Shown piece by piece: positions 47,900 to 58,933 of a DNA stretch of 64,000 nt. The stretch covers positions 3,477,501 through 3,541,500 of the forward strand of contig JAHQIY010000007.1 of NCBI GenBank assembly GCA_019054805.1, in the 5' to 3' direction. Made by a program: the position numbers and the translations under genes. The stretch comes from Brachionus manjavacas. Taxonomy: Eukaryota; Rotifera; Eurotatoria; Ploima; Brachionidae. Below the pieces are notes generated by a model that was not told the DNA's origin, did not search any database, and worked only from the letters and a program-made list of their open reading frames with translations. The first letter of the stretch is position 1. Each line of letters opens with the position of its first letter.

Positions 47900-50800
47900 T
47901 CATTTAAAAAGCTTTTTCTTTTTATTTATTTTGGGGCCTGATTTGTTTTCATCCTCTAGAACTTTTTCGATTTCATCGCGTTTTTTTTCCTTAGATACAA
48001 AATTACCTAATTTTAATGCTTTATTAATTAAAATTACTCTCGATAAAGTTTCTGATTCATTAGGTCTTTCATCAGTGTTCAAAGGCATTTTTTTCGAATC
48101 ACTTGACTCTAAATCATTAGATAAATCGACAGACTGTGAATCAAAATTCAACCCCAAATACTTTTCAACACAACTCTGATAAACTTTCTGATGCAAACTA
48201 GTACTGAGACATTGAACGGGGTCCTCAATAAGATCAGCGATCTTCGTTTAAAAGTTTTATACCTAAAAAAGTATTTATATTTTTTGTTCATTTAAAATAC
48301 TTGTGGCTTTGACTTGAGAGCATTTTCAAATTTACTGATTTCAAATGGTTCTGTTTCAAGATATTCTAAAATTAAATGTAATTTAAAAAAAAAAAATTTA
48401 TATTAAAATTACTCCTAGTTAATTCAATTCCTTGAGATTTGTAATCGTCAAGTTCTTTATCTTTTGCCTGAATTATTTTTATCAATTCCAGCTCTCGTTG
48501 TTGATATTCGGCACAGTTAAATAAAATTGGAACCACAAAATGATGCTTTAAGTGTGAATTTTTCATTTTATTTAATTTGAATTCCCAATTGAATTTAATT
48601 CCAGATAATTTTGATTGCATTTTAATAAGCAAAATTTCTGAATGAACTGAAATCGAATACTGACTCTTATCATTTTTTTCAATCAGACAAGTTTCCAAAT
48701 GCTGTAAAATTTTTCTAACAGGTGCTTCTAACGACGGATTCAAATCCTGAAATTCAATTTTAGTAAAGCTTTTTTTTAAATATAATTTTAACCCGAAATT
48801 AAAATATTAAATATTAATAATGACAAAATTTAATCTCAATATTTAGAAATCTTAAAAAATTTATGTGGTTTTATTTAATTAAGATTAAAATATTTCGTCT
48901 CATAGCTTTTTTCAGTGAAACCTTAGTACAATTTAAAAAATAACTTAGAAGAAATTGTTATTTTCAAATTTACAATTTAAACTAACAATGTTCAAAAAAA
49001 ATTTAAAGTCATGTTTTTCAATTTAAATTAGGCCTAAATTACTTAAACCTTAAAATGCTTAGTTTATGAAGTGCTCCTTTTTTAATTATTTTTCAATGAA
49101 AATTTGTTTCAATAAACAGATAAAATCGAAAGAAAAAATATGATTACTCTGACTGAACAAAGCAACTTTAAAAAGAACGTAATAAGAGAAAAAGAAATGA
49201 ATATTGCATAACATTTTCAAGTTCTAATTAAAAAAGAAACTAAAAATATTTTCATAATACTTGCATCTTTTTTGCATCTATCTAAAAATTTAAATAAGAA
49301 GATGGTAAGAATGCATTTAAGAGTTTACCAGAATAAAATTTTTTGTTCATAAGCGAAGAGACTTATTATGTTCCGTCAAGCTATTCAGGTAAAAGAAATC
49401 AACTAATGAAGATTGAATTTTGTAATATAATTTAATAAAGTTGAATGATTGAAGAAATTGAAGAAGGCTTTCAAATATTTTTCATCATTTATTTAATTAT
49501 GTTTTTTAGTAATGTCATAGTTTTATTAAATTAAAGTTTTCGATTCGTATTACAATTATTTTAAAATATATCAGTAGAATAACTAAAATATTTTCGAATC
49601 AAGTATTTTGTTGTGATAAATAAAAAAATTTTATTCAAAATAAAAATTTGAATAAACAAAAATTTTTTTTTAAATAACGCAATGAGAAATATTCATGAAA
49701 AGTACCAGTTTGATCAAAACTAAAACAAATTAATTACAAAAAAAAGCATATGAAAAAGTGGAAAAATAAAATATATCCAAAAAATGCGACTTCAATGTGC
49801 ATCAGGCCATTTATGACCTTTTTATTAAGAGACCGTAAACATTTGAATGTTCATTGATTGATTAAACGTTTATTTAAATCAGTTTTCATAATTTGTTGCT
49901 AGTCTTAAAACAGTATTCAAATTAGGAAATTGAAAATAAGCGTAGAATGAAACGATAAAAAATGTATCTAAAATTCTGAGGATTAATTGTAACATTAGAT
50001 AGATGTTAAATGATGCATGAGGAAATTTTTTTTTAATTTATTTTTTTATCTGTACCGATCTGAAGCTCCTTCAGAATTAAAAAAAATTTAAAGAAATACA
50101 ATAAAATAGAGTTAAACAAGATGAAATAAAATAACAAATCAAAAAAAAAAAATAAAAAGAAAAAGAAAATAGGAATAAAAAAGTCTTAATAAAAAAAATT
50201 AAATAAAAACGATATTTTGAAATAGTTATGGGCAAATTAACCTATTTGGTCTATTTATTTGATTAAAATCCTTACAATAGCAATAAATAACTTAATACTT
50301 TAGTTTAAGCTCGCTTATTCATAATTTCAAATCATTTTTATTCAGAAAAAATCTAATAAAGCAAAAAAAAGGTTGAAAATTCAAGTAACTCAGTCTGATT
50401 CATAAAAATTTCAATAAATTTTTTAAAGAAGAAGATAAATGGATACGATAGTTTCTTCACAAAAAATAAATAGCAGAAGATCGAAAATTGAAGCTTATTA
50501 TCAAATTTTAATGATCATGATAAAAATTATTACAAATTATAACATAAGAATTTTAATTAAATTTTTCAATTTAATGCAGGCATTTTTTCACGTTAAGAAA
50601 GTCATGTTTAGCAATAACCAAGTGTTGTGCATTGTTCCGAATAGAAAAAATTTTGCACTGATTTTCCGGTATAAATAAATGTTGAAAAAACAATGAAAAG
50701 TTAACATTAAATTTTATAATTAAATGCACTCAACGGAAACTTTTCAAAGAATAAACAAATATTATTATAAAATAGGCTTTTTTTAATAATATTTTTGGTG

Positions 50801-51972
50801 ATGATTATATGATTTTTATGATTTAACTTCATTTTGTCCTGTAAATTTGTAAATTTTCAGCTTTTAAATTAATCAAAAATTCCAAAATTCCTTATTAGTG
50901 TGAAATGTATTTGGTTTCATGTATTTTATTGGAAAATTTTCAAAATATTTTAGAGAGGTATTTTTCGTTGATCTTAAAAATTTTTTGTGATCAAAATTTT
51001 ATCTGATTCTTAAAATAATGATCACCAATTTGGTAATCATATCAAAATGTTCACCAAACCGACATGATACCATTGATCACATAATTGATATGACTATTTT
51101 TTTTTGAAAAGTATAACATTTTTAACAAACTTTATCACATTTGATTATTCCTCTAAAAAATAAAAAATAAAAGACAAAAGAATTTGAAAATATTTTAGAT
51201 GAAGTTTGCAAATGTAAAAAATTTTGTAGCTTAATGATACGCTTATGACAAATTAAAAGGTGTTTACTTGAATTTAGCTTATTAAAAGAATTTTAATTTC
51301 AAACAATTATATGATAGATAATTTTCTGAGCTGAATTTCAGAATCAGTAATAAGCAGGCTTTTTGCTGATTAATTTTTTTTTGACTAAGATGTATCCTTA
51401 AGAAAAATTTACATCACGTTTTCATCCCTGCATTCGATTCTCACTAACTAAAATAGTAGATGAAATCTAATTTATTTTTCACAATAAAAGTTTTAATTAA
51501 ATTTTATTCAAAAGACAGCATGATAGTTAAATTTAATGATTCTTTTGAAAGCATTCTTTGCATTTTTAGATTTTTTCTTTGATTTTCTATAAAAAAATAT
51601 CATTTTCATATTCATATCAATATCATATCTTTCAATTATAAAACTTTTCTTTTTATATGTGTATATTTTATGAACTTACAATAATTAAATAAATAAATGA
51701 ACAAAAAATTTGATTTTTGATTTACCACAATATCCGATGTGATAAATTTTTGTCATAGATTATAAATAAAATTTTACCTTTAGTTGTTTTTCAATTTCAT
51801 TACTATTTTGAATTAGGTAAAAAAGCTGAAAGTCATCAATATCAAAAAGCATCATTTCGAATAAGTCTAAATTTCCTAAATGAAGCTTGAGCAAGAATTT
51901 TTTTTGACCAACGTGAATCTGGCTCCAGCTAACTTTGATCAAATTATTTGCCAAATCAAAAATTTTACTCAT
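47900..51972 (-). CDS. NHEJ1: XLF/Cernunnos, non-homologous end-joining factor
   Basis: Four exons, 51972-51778, 48746-48413, 48365-48301 and 48241-47900, keep phase and give 311 aa (human 299). XLF pairs with XRCC4 to bridge DNA ends for ligase IV. The N-terminal head has SWSQIHVGQKKFLLKLHLGN and DIDDFQLFYLIQNSNEIEKQ. The head-to-stalk part has MQSKLSGIKFNWEFKLNK, equivalent to the human SELSGLPFYWNF block. The stalk has QRELELIKIIQAKDKELDDY followed by YLETEPFE. The extreme C-terminus is Lys-rich and ends KKKKLFK, like the Ku-binding motif of XLF (basic residues then LF). Intron 1 is about 3.0 kb, unusually long here. The gene follows ATP5MG on the same strand, 244 bp away. Confidence 0.88.
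48780..51777. other. Large first intron of NHEJ1
   Basis: Three kilobases of AT-rich sequence. Open frames such as 50439-50678 have no recognisable motif. No complete transposon was recognised in it, although a short GC-richer piece near 50050-50090 (CCGATCTGAAGCTCCTTCAG) could be a repeat remnant. Confidence 0.5.
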
Positions 51973-52216
51973 TCTTTTTTTAAACAAGATGTATCAGCAT
52001 TTTAAATAAATTTCCAATCTCATCGTAATTTAAACGATGATAATACAGCGGTCTAAAAATAAATCTTAGCATTTTGAATGGCATAGCTAGCATATTTTAT
52101 TCATAACTTGTGATCATTCGAATGAAAAAATTTAATTTTATATAAATATCTTTATCTTTAAATTTTTATTCTAATATCGAAAATCGTTTTTCATGTGGTT
52201 TTATTAAATAAACAAT

Positions 52217-52649
52217 TTAAAATAAAGGAAACTTAGGTTGGACTCGGGATACGTCATATCCGACTAATGTACCACGTCCAATTACTTCACCGATGAAAAA
52301 CCACATCAATAACTCTAATCCGACCATTGTGTTGACAGTTGCTTGCTTGAAAAAAATAGCTTTATTTTTTTTGTTTGCATTTAAAATTTTTTTTATACTT
52401 TTACTGTCAATTGCTTCCATTTTCCAGTTTTGGCCGAGTTTAATAATTCGGTCAATCCTTTGCTAACTTCAGGAATTTCACCCGGAGTTGGCGGTCTTAG
52501 TTCCACTTTAGCATAGCGCCAGAAGGTTCTTAGGCGGGGTTGAGAAAATTCAACAACTCCTAAACAAAGGCATATAAAGCTAAGACTTTAAATCAAAAAT
52601 TTAAGTTACCGTTAGCAATTTTGGGCAATTGACTTACTAATTTGGACAT
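52217..52649 (-). CDS. ATP5MG: ATP synthase subunit g, mitochondrial
   Basis: Three exons, 52649-52610, 52559-52399 and 52345-52217, give 109 aa, close to the usual length of about 103. The start MSKLVSQLPKIANG is followed by the strongly conserved block QPRLRTFWRYAKVELRPPTP then GEIPEVSKGL. TGKWKQLTVK spans up to the second intron. The third exon gives the single membrane helix LELLMWFFIGEVIGRGTLVG with a G-rich dimerisation face, and YDV. The protein is part of the membrane sector of F1Fo ATP synthase and helps dimerise the complex. An ATG inside the second intron (52420) starts a spurious frame that reads through the intron. Confidence 0.93.
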
Positions 52650-52679
52650 AATGATAATCAAAATCTAAATTTAATAAAA

Positions 52680-53515
52680 GCTAAATAATTATTGATAATT
52701 TGTTGCTAAAATCAAAAATTTAAATAATATCAAACATAGTCAGAAAGCTACCAACGCTATTCAAAGAATTGCAAATAAAATGCAAATTATTTTGTTTTTT
52801 CTTGGGAATAATTAAGTTGAATGCACGTACTAATGAGCAATAAAGCAACTCTTGGTGGTTTTATTTTATGTGCTTTGAAATTCAAACGTGTGTAGCTCTA
52901 ATGGCAAAAATATCTTTAAATTTGTAGTTAGATTTTAAATTATTTTATTCTTTTTTTTTTTAATTTTAACAAATAAAATTTTATTTTTCAAATAATCGAG
53001 AAAAAAATAATTAAGAAATAAGAGATAAGAGTTTTAAAAAATAAGAGTTTTAAATTTTATAAGAGTGTAATTTTACGAAATACCATAAAACCTTGCAAAC
53101 TACCACCGGAAAAAGGCTGTAAAAATCATAACCACCCTACCTAAGAATGTACTGAAACCCCTGTTTTTTTGGGATTTTTGTTATATTATCTTTTTAGCCC
53201 CGAGTTTAATTCATAAGAGTCTCATGAGCTTAAAATATATTTTTTCTTAAAATGTTTATACGAACTCTGTTTTTTAAATTCAAACTGCTTTGGACTACCA
53301 CAGTGAAATCAGTTAATTTCCAACAAAATTATCTTCTCATATTTAATTGATAGTGGATCCGAGAGCATAATTGGCCCGAGATTAGACATATAAAAGTCAA
53401 GTCTAGTGACTTTTAAACAACTCTAGACATTACTTGGTTCTGTACAAATGCCCTTAGGAGGCTCCAGACTATCAGACTAATTTCTCACATTTTAATTACT
53501 TGAAAATTTCGAGTG
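52680..53515. other. Intergenic region with possible transposon debris
   Basis: 52680-53090 is AT-rich and empty. 53100-53515 is of more mixed composition (for example GGATCCGAGAGCATAATTGG and CCCTTAGGAGGCTCCAGACT) and lies directly upstream of the LINE. It may be LINE 5' sequence or an older repeat; no frame was recognised. Confidence 0.4.
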
Positions 53516-53521
53516 TGAGAT

Positions 53522-55735
53522 TTGATGCTCCAGTGTGACTTTTCCATTTTAGAGATTTTCTTGAAAGCATCAAAAGGGAAAAATGCTTGGCTTCTTAATC
53601 TGAACTACAAAGACAAAAATAAATTTTGGAAAATTTCAAAAAATCTCAAAAAAAAAACACCACAAATACAGCTTTCATGTCAACTTTTAAAAATGATTTT
53701 TGAAAAACTATTTAATGAAAAAATTGTCAAAAAAGATGACTTACATAAAGAAAATTTAAAAATAATTGAAAATAAGATATCGGACTTCGAGACACAGCTA
53801 ATTGGAAAAAGTGACTATTATAGTATAAGTGAAGATGATGTTAAATATGCGATTGCCAACCTTAAGAATCGGAAAAGTACTGGATTCAGCGATGTTTCGA
53901 ATGAAATGTACAAGTACGGTAACAGTGACGTTTTAGTGAAAATTGTAAAGAAAATTTTTGAGAAAATTATCCAATTGGAGGAGTACCAAGTCTTTTCAAC
54001 ATTGGGAAAATTGTCCCAATTACTAAAGATGAAAAAAAACAATTAATGACACCAGTAATATTCGACCAATTACAATATCTGATGTGATATCGAATATTCG
54101 AAAAAATCATGCTAATTGAAATATTAAAAACAAGCAATGATCCTGACAAACAACTTGGATTTAAGAGAAAAAGCTCATGTTCTCATGCAATTTTTTCTGT
54201 TAAAGAAACAATAAATCATCTTACAAAAAGAAACAGAAACGTATACGGCTGTGCAATAGATGAAAGCAAAGCATTTGACAAGGTGAACAGGAAAATTCTT
54301 TTTGAAAAATTAATCAATAAAACCCACCCTTAAATATGGAGATGTCTAAAAAATTATTATGATGACTCAATGGCCTTAGTGATGAATGGAAAAAATTTTA
54401 GCTCATTATTCAGAACAACCATTGGTGTTAAACAAGGTGGTCCTCTATCACCTAAGCTTTTCTCTATATACGTCGAACACCTTATTAATGAAATAGAATC
54501 AAAAAATCTGGGTACAAAGATACATGGCCTTAACCCAGGAAAAGTCCTTTATGCTGATGATATATTCCTCCTACTGCAAACATCAAAGAACTTCAAGAAG
54601 CATTAAAAATCTTCAAAAAATATGGAATTAGAAATTAAATAAAATTTAATGCAGACAAAACGCAACTCATAATAATCGGGAAAAAAACAAAAAAAATAGA
54701 AAGAAAGCCAAAGATGTACAATGAAGAGATAAATGTTGTTGAAAATATAAAATACCTTGGCGTGTATCTAAACAGGAAAAACAATAACAAAGACCAAATT
54801 GATACTCGTATTAAATCAGCCTTTAAGGCAATGGCATCAATTAAATAGTCCAAACTGAAAATCAACAACTAAATGTGAAAATAAAAATCCATCTTTATAA
54901 AGTATTTGTCAGACCTGTTTTAATATATGGATTAGAAAATTATGCACTTAATAGTATAGAGATAAAAAAATTACAAACAACAGAGAACACAATTATCAAA
55001 AGAATGTTGAACTTAAAGAAAAGCTCGCGTTCTACAAATCTACTTTTAGCTCTTGGTCTTGAAAAAATGAAGCAAAAGTTGATGAAAGAAAAACTAGGGT
55101 TTTTAAAAAGACTTGGTAATAATGAGCTGACAAAACAAATACTTGAAATATTAGAAGAATGCGAAACTGAGATAAAATATTTAAGCAACAAATCTAGCAT
55201 AAAGAAAATAGCTGAGTATTTAAAATGTGATGAACTTGATTATAATGTTTTAATTCCACTACTTAACCTTAAAATGAAAGAATTATCAAAACAAGATAAT
55301 AATAATGGAATAAGAGACTCAATAAGAACATGCCTAGAAAATATCGAAAAGGAAACTTACAGAAAAATGCTAGTAGAATTAACAAAAAGCTACTAACAAA
55401 AAAGGCGATAAGTACATACCATTTACATCCATCGTTGAGTGTAGTGTATTAAAATTGCCTCTCTCCTTACTCGAATTGATTGCCTCCTGGATCGACTCGG
55501 TAAACCGATTTCGAATAAATTTATCTAAAAAAAAGGGAAGATAAAAGAGAAAAGAAAAATAGTAAAAAAAAGAATAATAACTATTGAAATTAAAATAAAG
55601 TAATAAACATTAACTTTTAAAATTAAAATTATCGGATGTTTCAATTCTTTTGTCTTAAGATTATTAATTTTATTTTTATTTATTTTTTTTCTACTTCGCC
55701 TACAAGGCGTTCATTGAATAAATAAATCAACGTCA
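53522..55735 (+). mobile_element. 5'-truncated LINE with reverse transcriptase
   Basis: Frames in order: 53522-54046 (fingers region with LKNRKSTGFSDVSNEMYKYG), 54109-54333 (GFKRKSSCSHAIFSVKET, DESKAFDKVNR), 54370-54606 (IGVKQGGPLSPKLFSIYVE, VLYADDIFLL) and 54875-55396 (thumb and C-terminal part). Frameshifts or stops near 54046, 54333, 54606 and 54848 break the protein. No endonuclease is seen upstream. The 3' end is a CGCCTACAAGGCG hairpin followed by a GAATAAATAAAT tail at about 55695-55735. The family also appears at 43.9-44.3 kb, and a matching tail lies at 1003-1047. Confidence 0.85.
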
Positions 55736-55739
55736 TTTT

Positions 55740-57425
55740 TGACTCTTTTTTCTGCCACTTCGATCTTTGACTCTTTTTTTTCTTAATCAAGAAATCATAG
55801 AAATTTTTTTTGTGAAAAATCTTAAAAACGCAATAACTTATTTGATTTCTATTAATCAACTGGCTCTTACGAAAAGCTTGTTCAAATGCCTAAAATTTAA
55901 TTTTCTGAATAAATTTTTTTGGTTCGAACAGTTTAGGCTTTGGTTTCTGCTATTTATTGCTATTTCTTGTCTAAATTCATGATCATTCTTAATTTCATCA
56001 AACGTAAAACAAATTAAGAGTCATTTTGGAGATATTTTTGTGACTCTAATAAGTTAATAAAGACAAATAATGTTTTGGTCTTTTTATTAAATTACTCTTT
56101 AATTCAGAGGTATATTTTTTTATTTTTAAAAAGCGATGTTTTTTATTTATATTAGCGATGAGGAAAATAATGTGCCGTAAAAAAATATTTGATTTCATAT
56201 TAATTTTTTCATAAATAGCTTCACATTCTTGGACTAAACCACCAATTTTTAGGGCATAAAAATTTTGTGAATTTTTCTATTTTGATTTTGTTTTTTGTAA
56301 AAAATTAAATCGCTATTCAATTTATAAAATTTATATACAACTGATACATTCTCTGATACCATCTTTTAATCGAGGAATCAAATCCTAATTAGGATCCTAT
56401 GAAAGTCACAAAGATTTCATCCTAATTCTTATCAAATCCTAAGAGGTTAAAATTTGTGAAAACAATATCAAGATTTTTTTTAAGAATCGTATTAAGATTC
56501 CTAATAAGATTCTTTAAAAAGAAAAATGAAGATTGATGATTATTGAAAATTCATTCAGGATAATTAAGACTATTTTAGGATTAATTTAAGAATTTAAGAA
56601 TGCTACTTTTTACTTTATTTACTATTACTATTTACATATTTTTTTATATAGACTAAATAAATTTTTAGAATCGATATTAAATCGAAAATATATTAGAAAA
56701 TAGATATAAGAAAATTTTTTTATTTAAAAAGGATGTTTGATCGCTTATGAAAGCAAAATTATGAATTGAATAGTGAGATGTCAATTTTGTCGAACGCTAA
56801 AAATTAAAAAGTATGTTATTTTTGAGAATAAAGACACTCTAATTAAATTAATTAATTAATTCAATCCTCTTAAAATATTATTTTAGACCTAAGATAGGCT
56901 ATCTTAGTCTTCTTCAAAATTAGAACCTGGACTGGGATCATTCTAATGTTTTATATTTCTTCGAAATTAAAATTTTTGAATTTATTATCTTTTTTTTAAA
57001 TCAAATAAAATTATAATTTATATCTTGTTTTAGTTTGAAATTGTACATAGCTAAAGTGAAATAGTAGTTAAATAGAAGTAAATAGCTCCAGCTCTCTAAA
57101 ATCTAATGCAAAAATCGTAATTAAAAGTACTGAAAATAGATGCGTATTTAATAATTAATTTTCTGATTTTGTGAAGACTTTCACTTTATTTTATTTGAAT
57201 TGGTTCTATAAATTACCATATTGCCAAATGTAAAATAAACCGAGCAATATTATTAATAAATTTTAATCAAGGTTAATGGAATGAGTTTTCATAAATTTTA
57301 TTTTCTCTTAATGAATGATCTAAAATTATAAAATTTTGACCGATTAAGGATTATAAAAATCTTAAAAAACAGTTTAATTAATAAAATTAATAAAAAAAAT
57401 ATTTAAAAACAATTATTATTAGTTA
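55740..57425. other. Intergenic AT-rich DNA
   Basis: No gene recognised. 56385-56520 contains several scattered AATCCTAA/TTAGGATC words, including the palindromic ATCCTAATTAGGAT, without a clear unit length. Confidence 0.45.
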
Positions 57426-58437
57426 TAACGTAATTACTCGAGTTTTATGACATGTCATAAATAAAATAGTGACATGTCTTTATATATCGAACAGTGGTTG
57501 AAAATTTCGATTTATGACATGTCATAAAACTCGAAAATACCCCTGAAAATCAATTTTTCCTAAAAAAATAGTAACCGTAATAGTGACATGTCACAAAACA
57601 AGAAAATATAAGGTTTTTACTTTATGTATATTCTTTTAAGACCAATAATAAAAGAAATTATTAAAATTAGATTAGTTTTATATTTAATATTATTTTTTTT
57701 ATCATCTAAAAAAGCTATGTCCGGATAAAAAGATATTTGAACGATTCGTTAAGACTAAACTGTTTACAATTTATTCAATAGAAAGATTGATTAGGTCTCA
57801 AACCCTTTGACCAACAATTATCACAGACCCAATTGTCATAACTTTGACATGATAGCCATGAGTCTTGATATTTACATGATCTAAAAGAAGATTTACATCT
57901 AAAACATTTCTTTGAATTCAAATTAATGACTTCATATGAATATTCGACTGGTTTCGGACTAGTATCATTTTTTTAGAATGTCTTTTAGATGATGATGTCT
58001 GTGCAGATGATCCCTTTTTGGGATCAAACATTCCAAAAATGGATCTGGGATCAATACACATATACACGTCTTTCACACAAATCCGAAATCCGCCTATTTT
58101 CTTCTCGATTAGTCAATAGGATAATATAATTGTTGGTCCTAGATGTTTTATTTTGAATTTTGGAGGTACAGTTTAAAGTTGATTAAAGCTCTCTGAAGAG
58201 ACCAGCTTTGATAACCTGCATCATATGCAATTAATACACTTCAATTGGAGGCTTTTCCTGTTTTGTGATATGTCACTATTACGGTTACCATTTTTTAGTA
58301 AAAATTGATTTTCAGGGGTATTTTCGAGTTTTAAGACATGTCATAAATCGAAATTTTCAACCACTGTTCGTTATATAAAGACATGTCACTATTTTATTTA
58401 TGACATGTCATAGAACTCGAGTAATTATGTTACTTTT
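57426..58437. mobile_element. DNA transposon with about 180-bp inverted repeats
   Basis: 57426-57606 and 58252-58437 are inverted copies with a few differences, both beginning TAATTACTCGAGTT at the outer end. Each arm contains four GACATGTC-type palindromes (most as TGACATGTCA), eight in all, at mirrored positions. The spacer of about 650 bp holds a minus-strand coding remnant with a cysteine-rich end. I could not assign the superfamily; target-site duplication is unclear. Confidence 0.75.
57779..58105 (-). pseudogene. Putative transposase C-terminus with Cys-rich zinc motif
   Basis: On the minus strand the frame IDPRSIFGMFDPKKGSSA, then a Ser/Lys-rich linker, shifts frame near 57975. It continues EYSYEVINLNSKKCFRCK, then a Cys-rich block with CKYQDSWLSCQSYDNWVC and DNCW, and stops at about 57779. 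The spacing CxxC...C...C...CxxC fits a zinc-binding tail such as many transposases carry. No catalytic domain is present, so the identification rests on position between the inverted repeats. Confidence 0.5.
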
Positions 58438-58933
58438 AAAAAAAAAAGCAAAAGTATTGAAATATCCAAAAAGAACTAAAAAGCTTTTGTATCTTGAAAA
58501 ACTTTATTAAATTAAGAATTTTTTGCTCAATTTTAAATTGATCTTTTTAAAAAGACCAAGGCATTTTGGTCTTAAAAAATTTTTTAGTCAAAAATTGAAT
58601 TAAAGAAAGAATATATTGAATAAAGCGATACTTAGCCTAAATAGAGTTTAAGAATCAGTTTTTGGAAAATTTTAAAATAAGTTAATTCATAAAAAAATTG
58701 GTAGATAAATTTGATAAATAATTCAGAATGTATAACACTTTTCAAAGATTATCTTTTGGCTAAAAATCAACTTCTAAATTGAACGATCACGTGAAAGACT
58801 GAATGCAAAGAAAAAATTTTAAAATTATTTCAATAAAAAATTTTATTATAAATTGAGAGAAATTATTTTAGAAAATTTGATTTACTCTAGAATACATAAT
58901 TTTGTAAATAAAAAATTTTAAAATTAGCCTAAA

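Noticed and set aside
47829-48179. 116-aa plus-strand open frame
   Set aside because: Antisense of the last XLF exon.
52217-52420. Separate 67-aa protein starting MEAIDSKS
   Set aside because: That frame starts upstream of a 53-nt intron and reads through it. Splicing yields the standard ATP synthase subunit g sequence.
56385-56520. Telomere-like AATCCTAA repeats
   Set aside because: Only scattered, irregular words, without a tandem unit.
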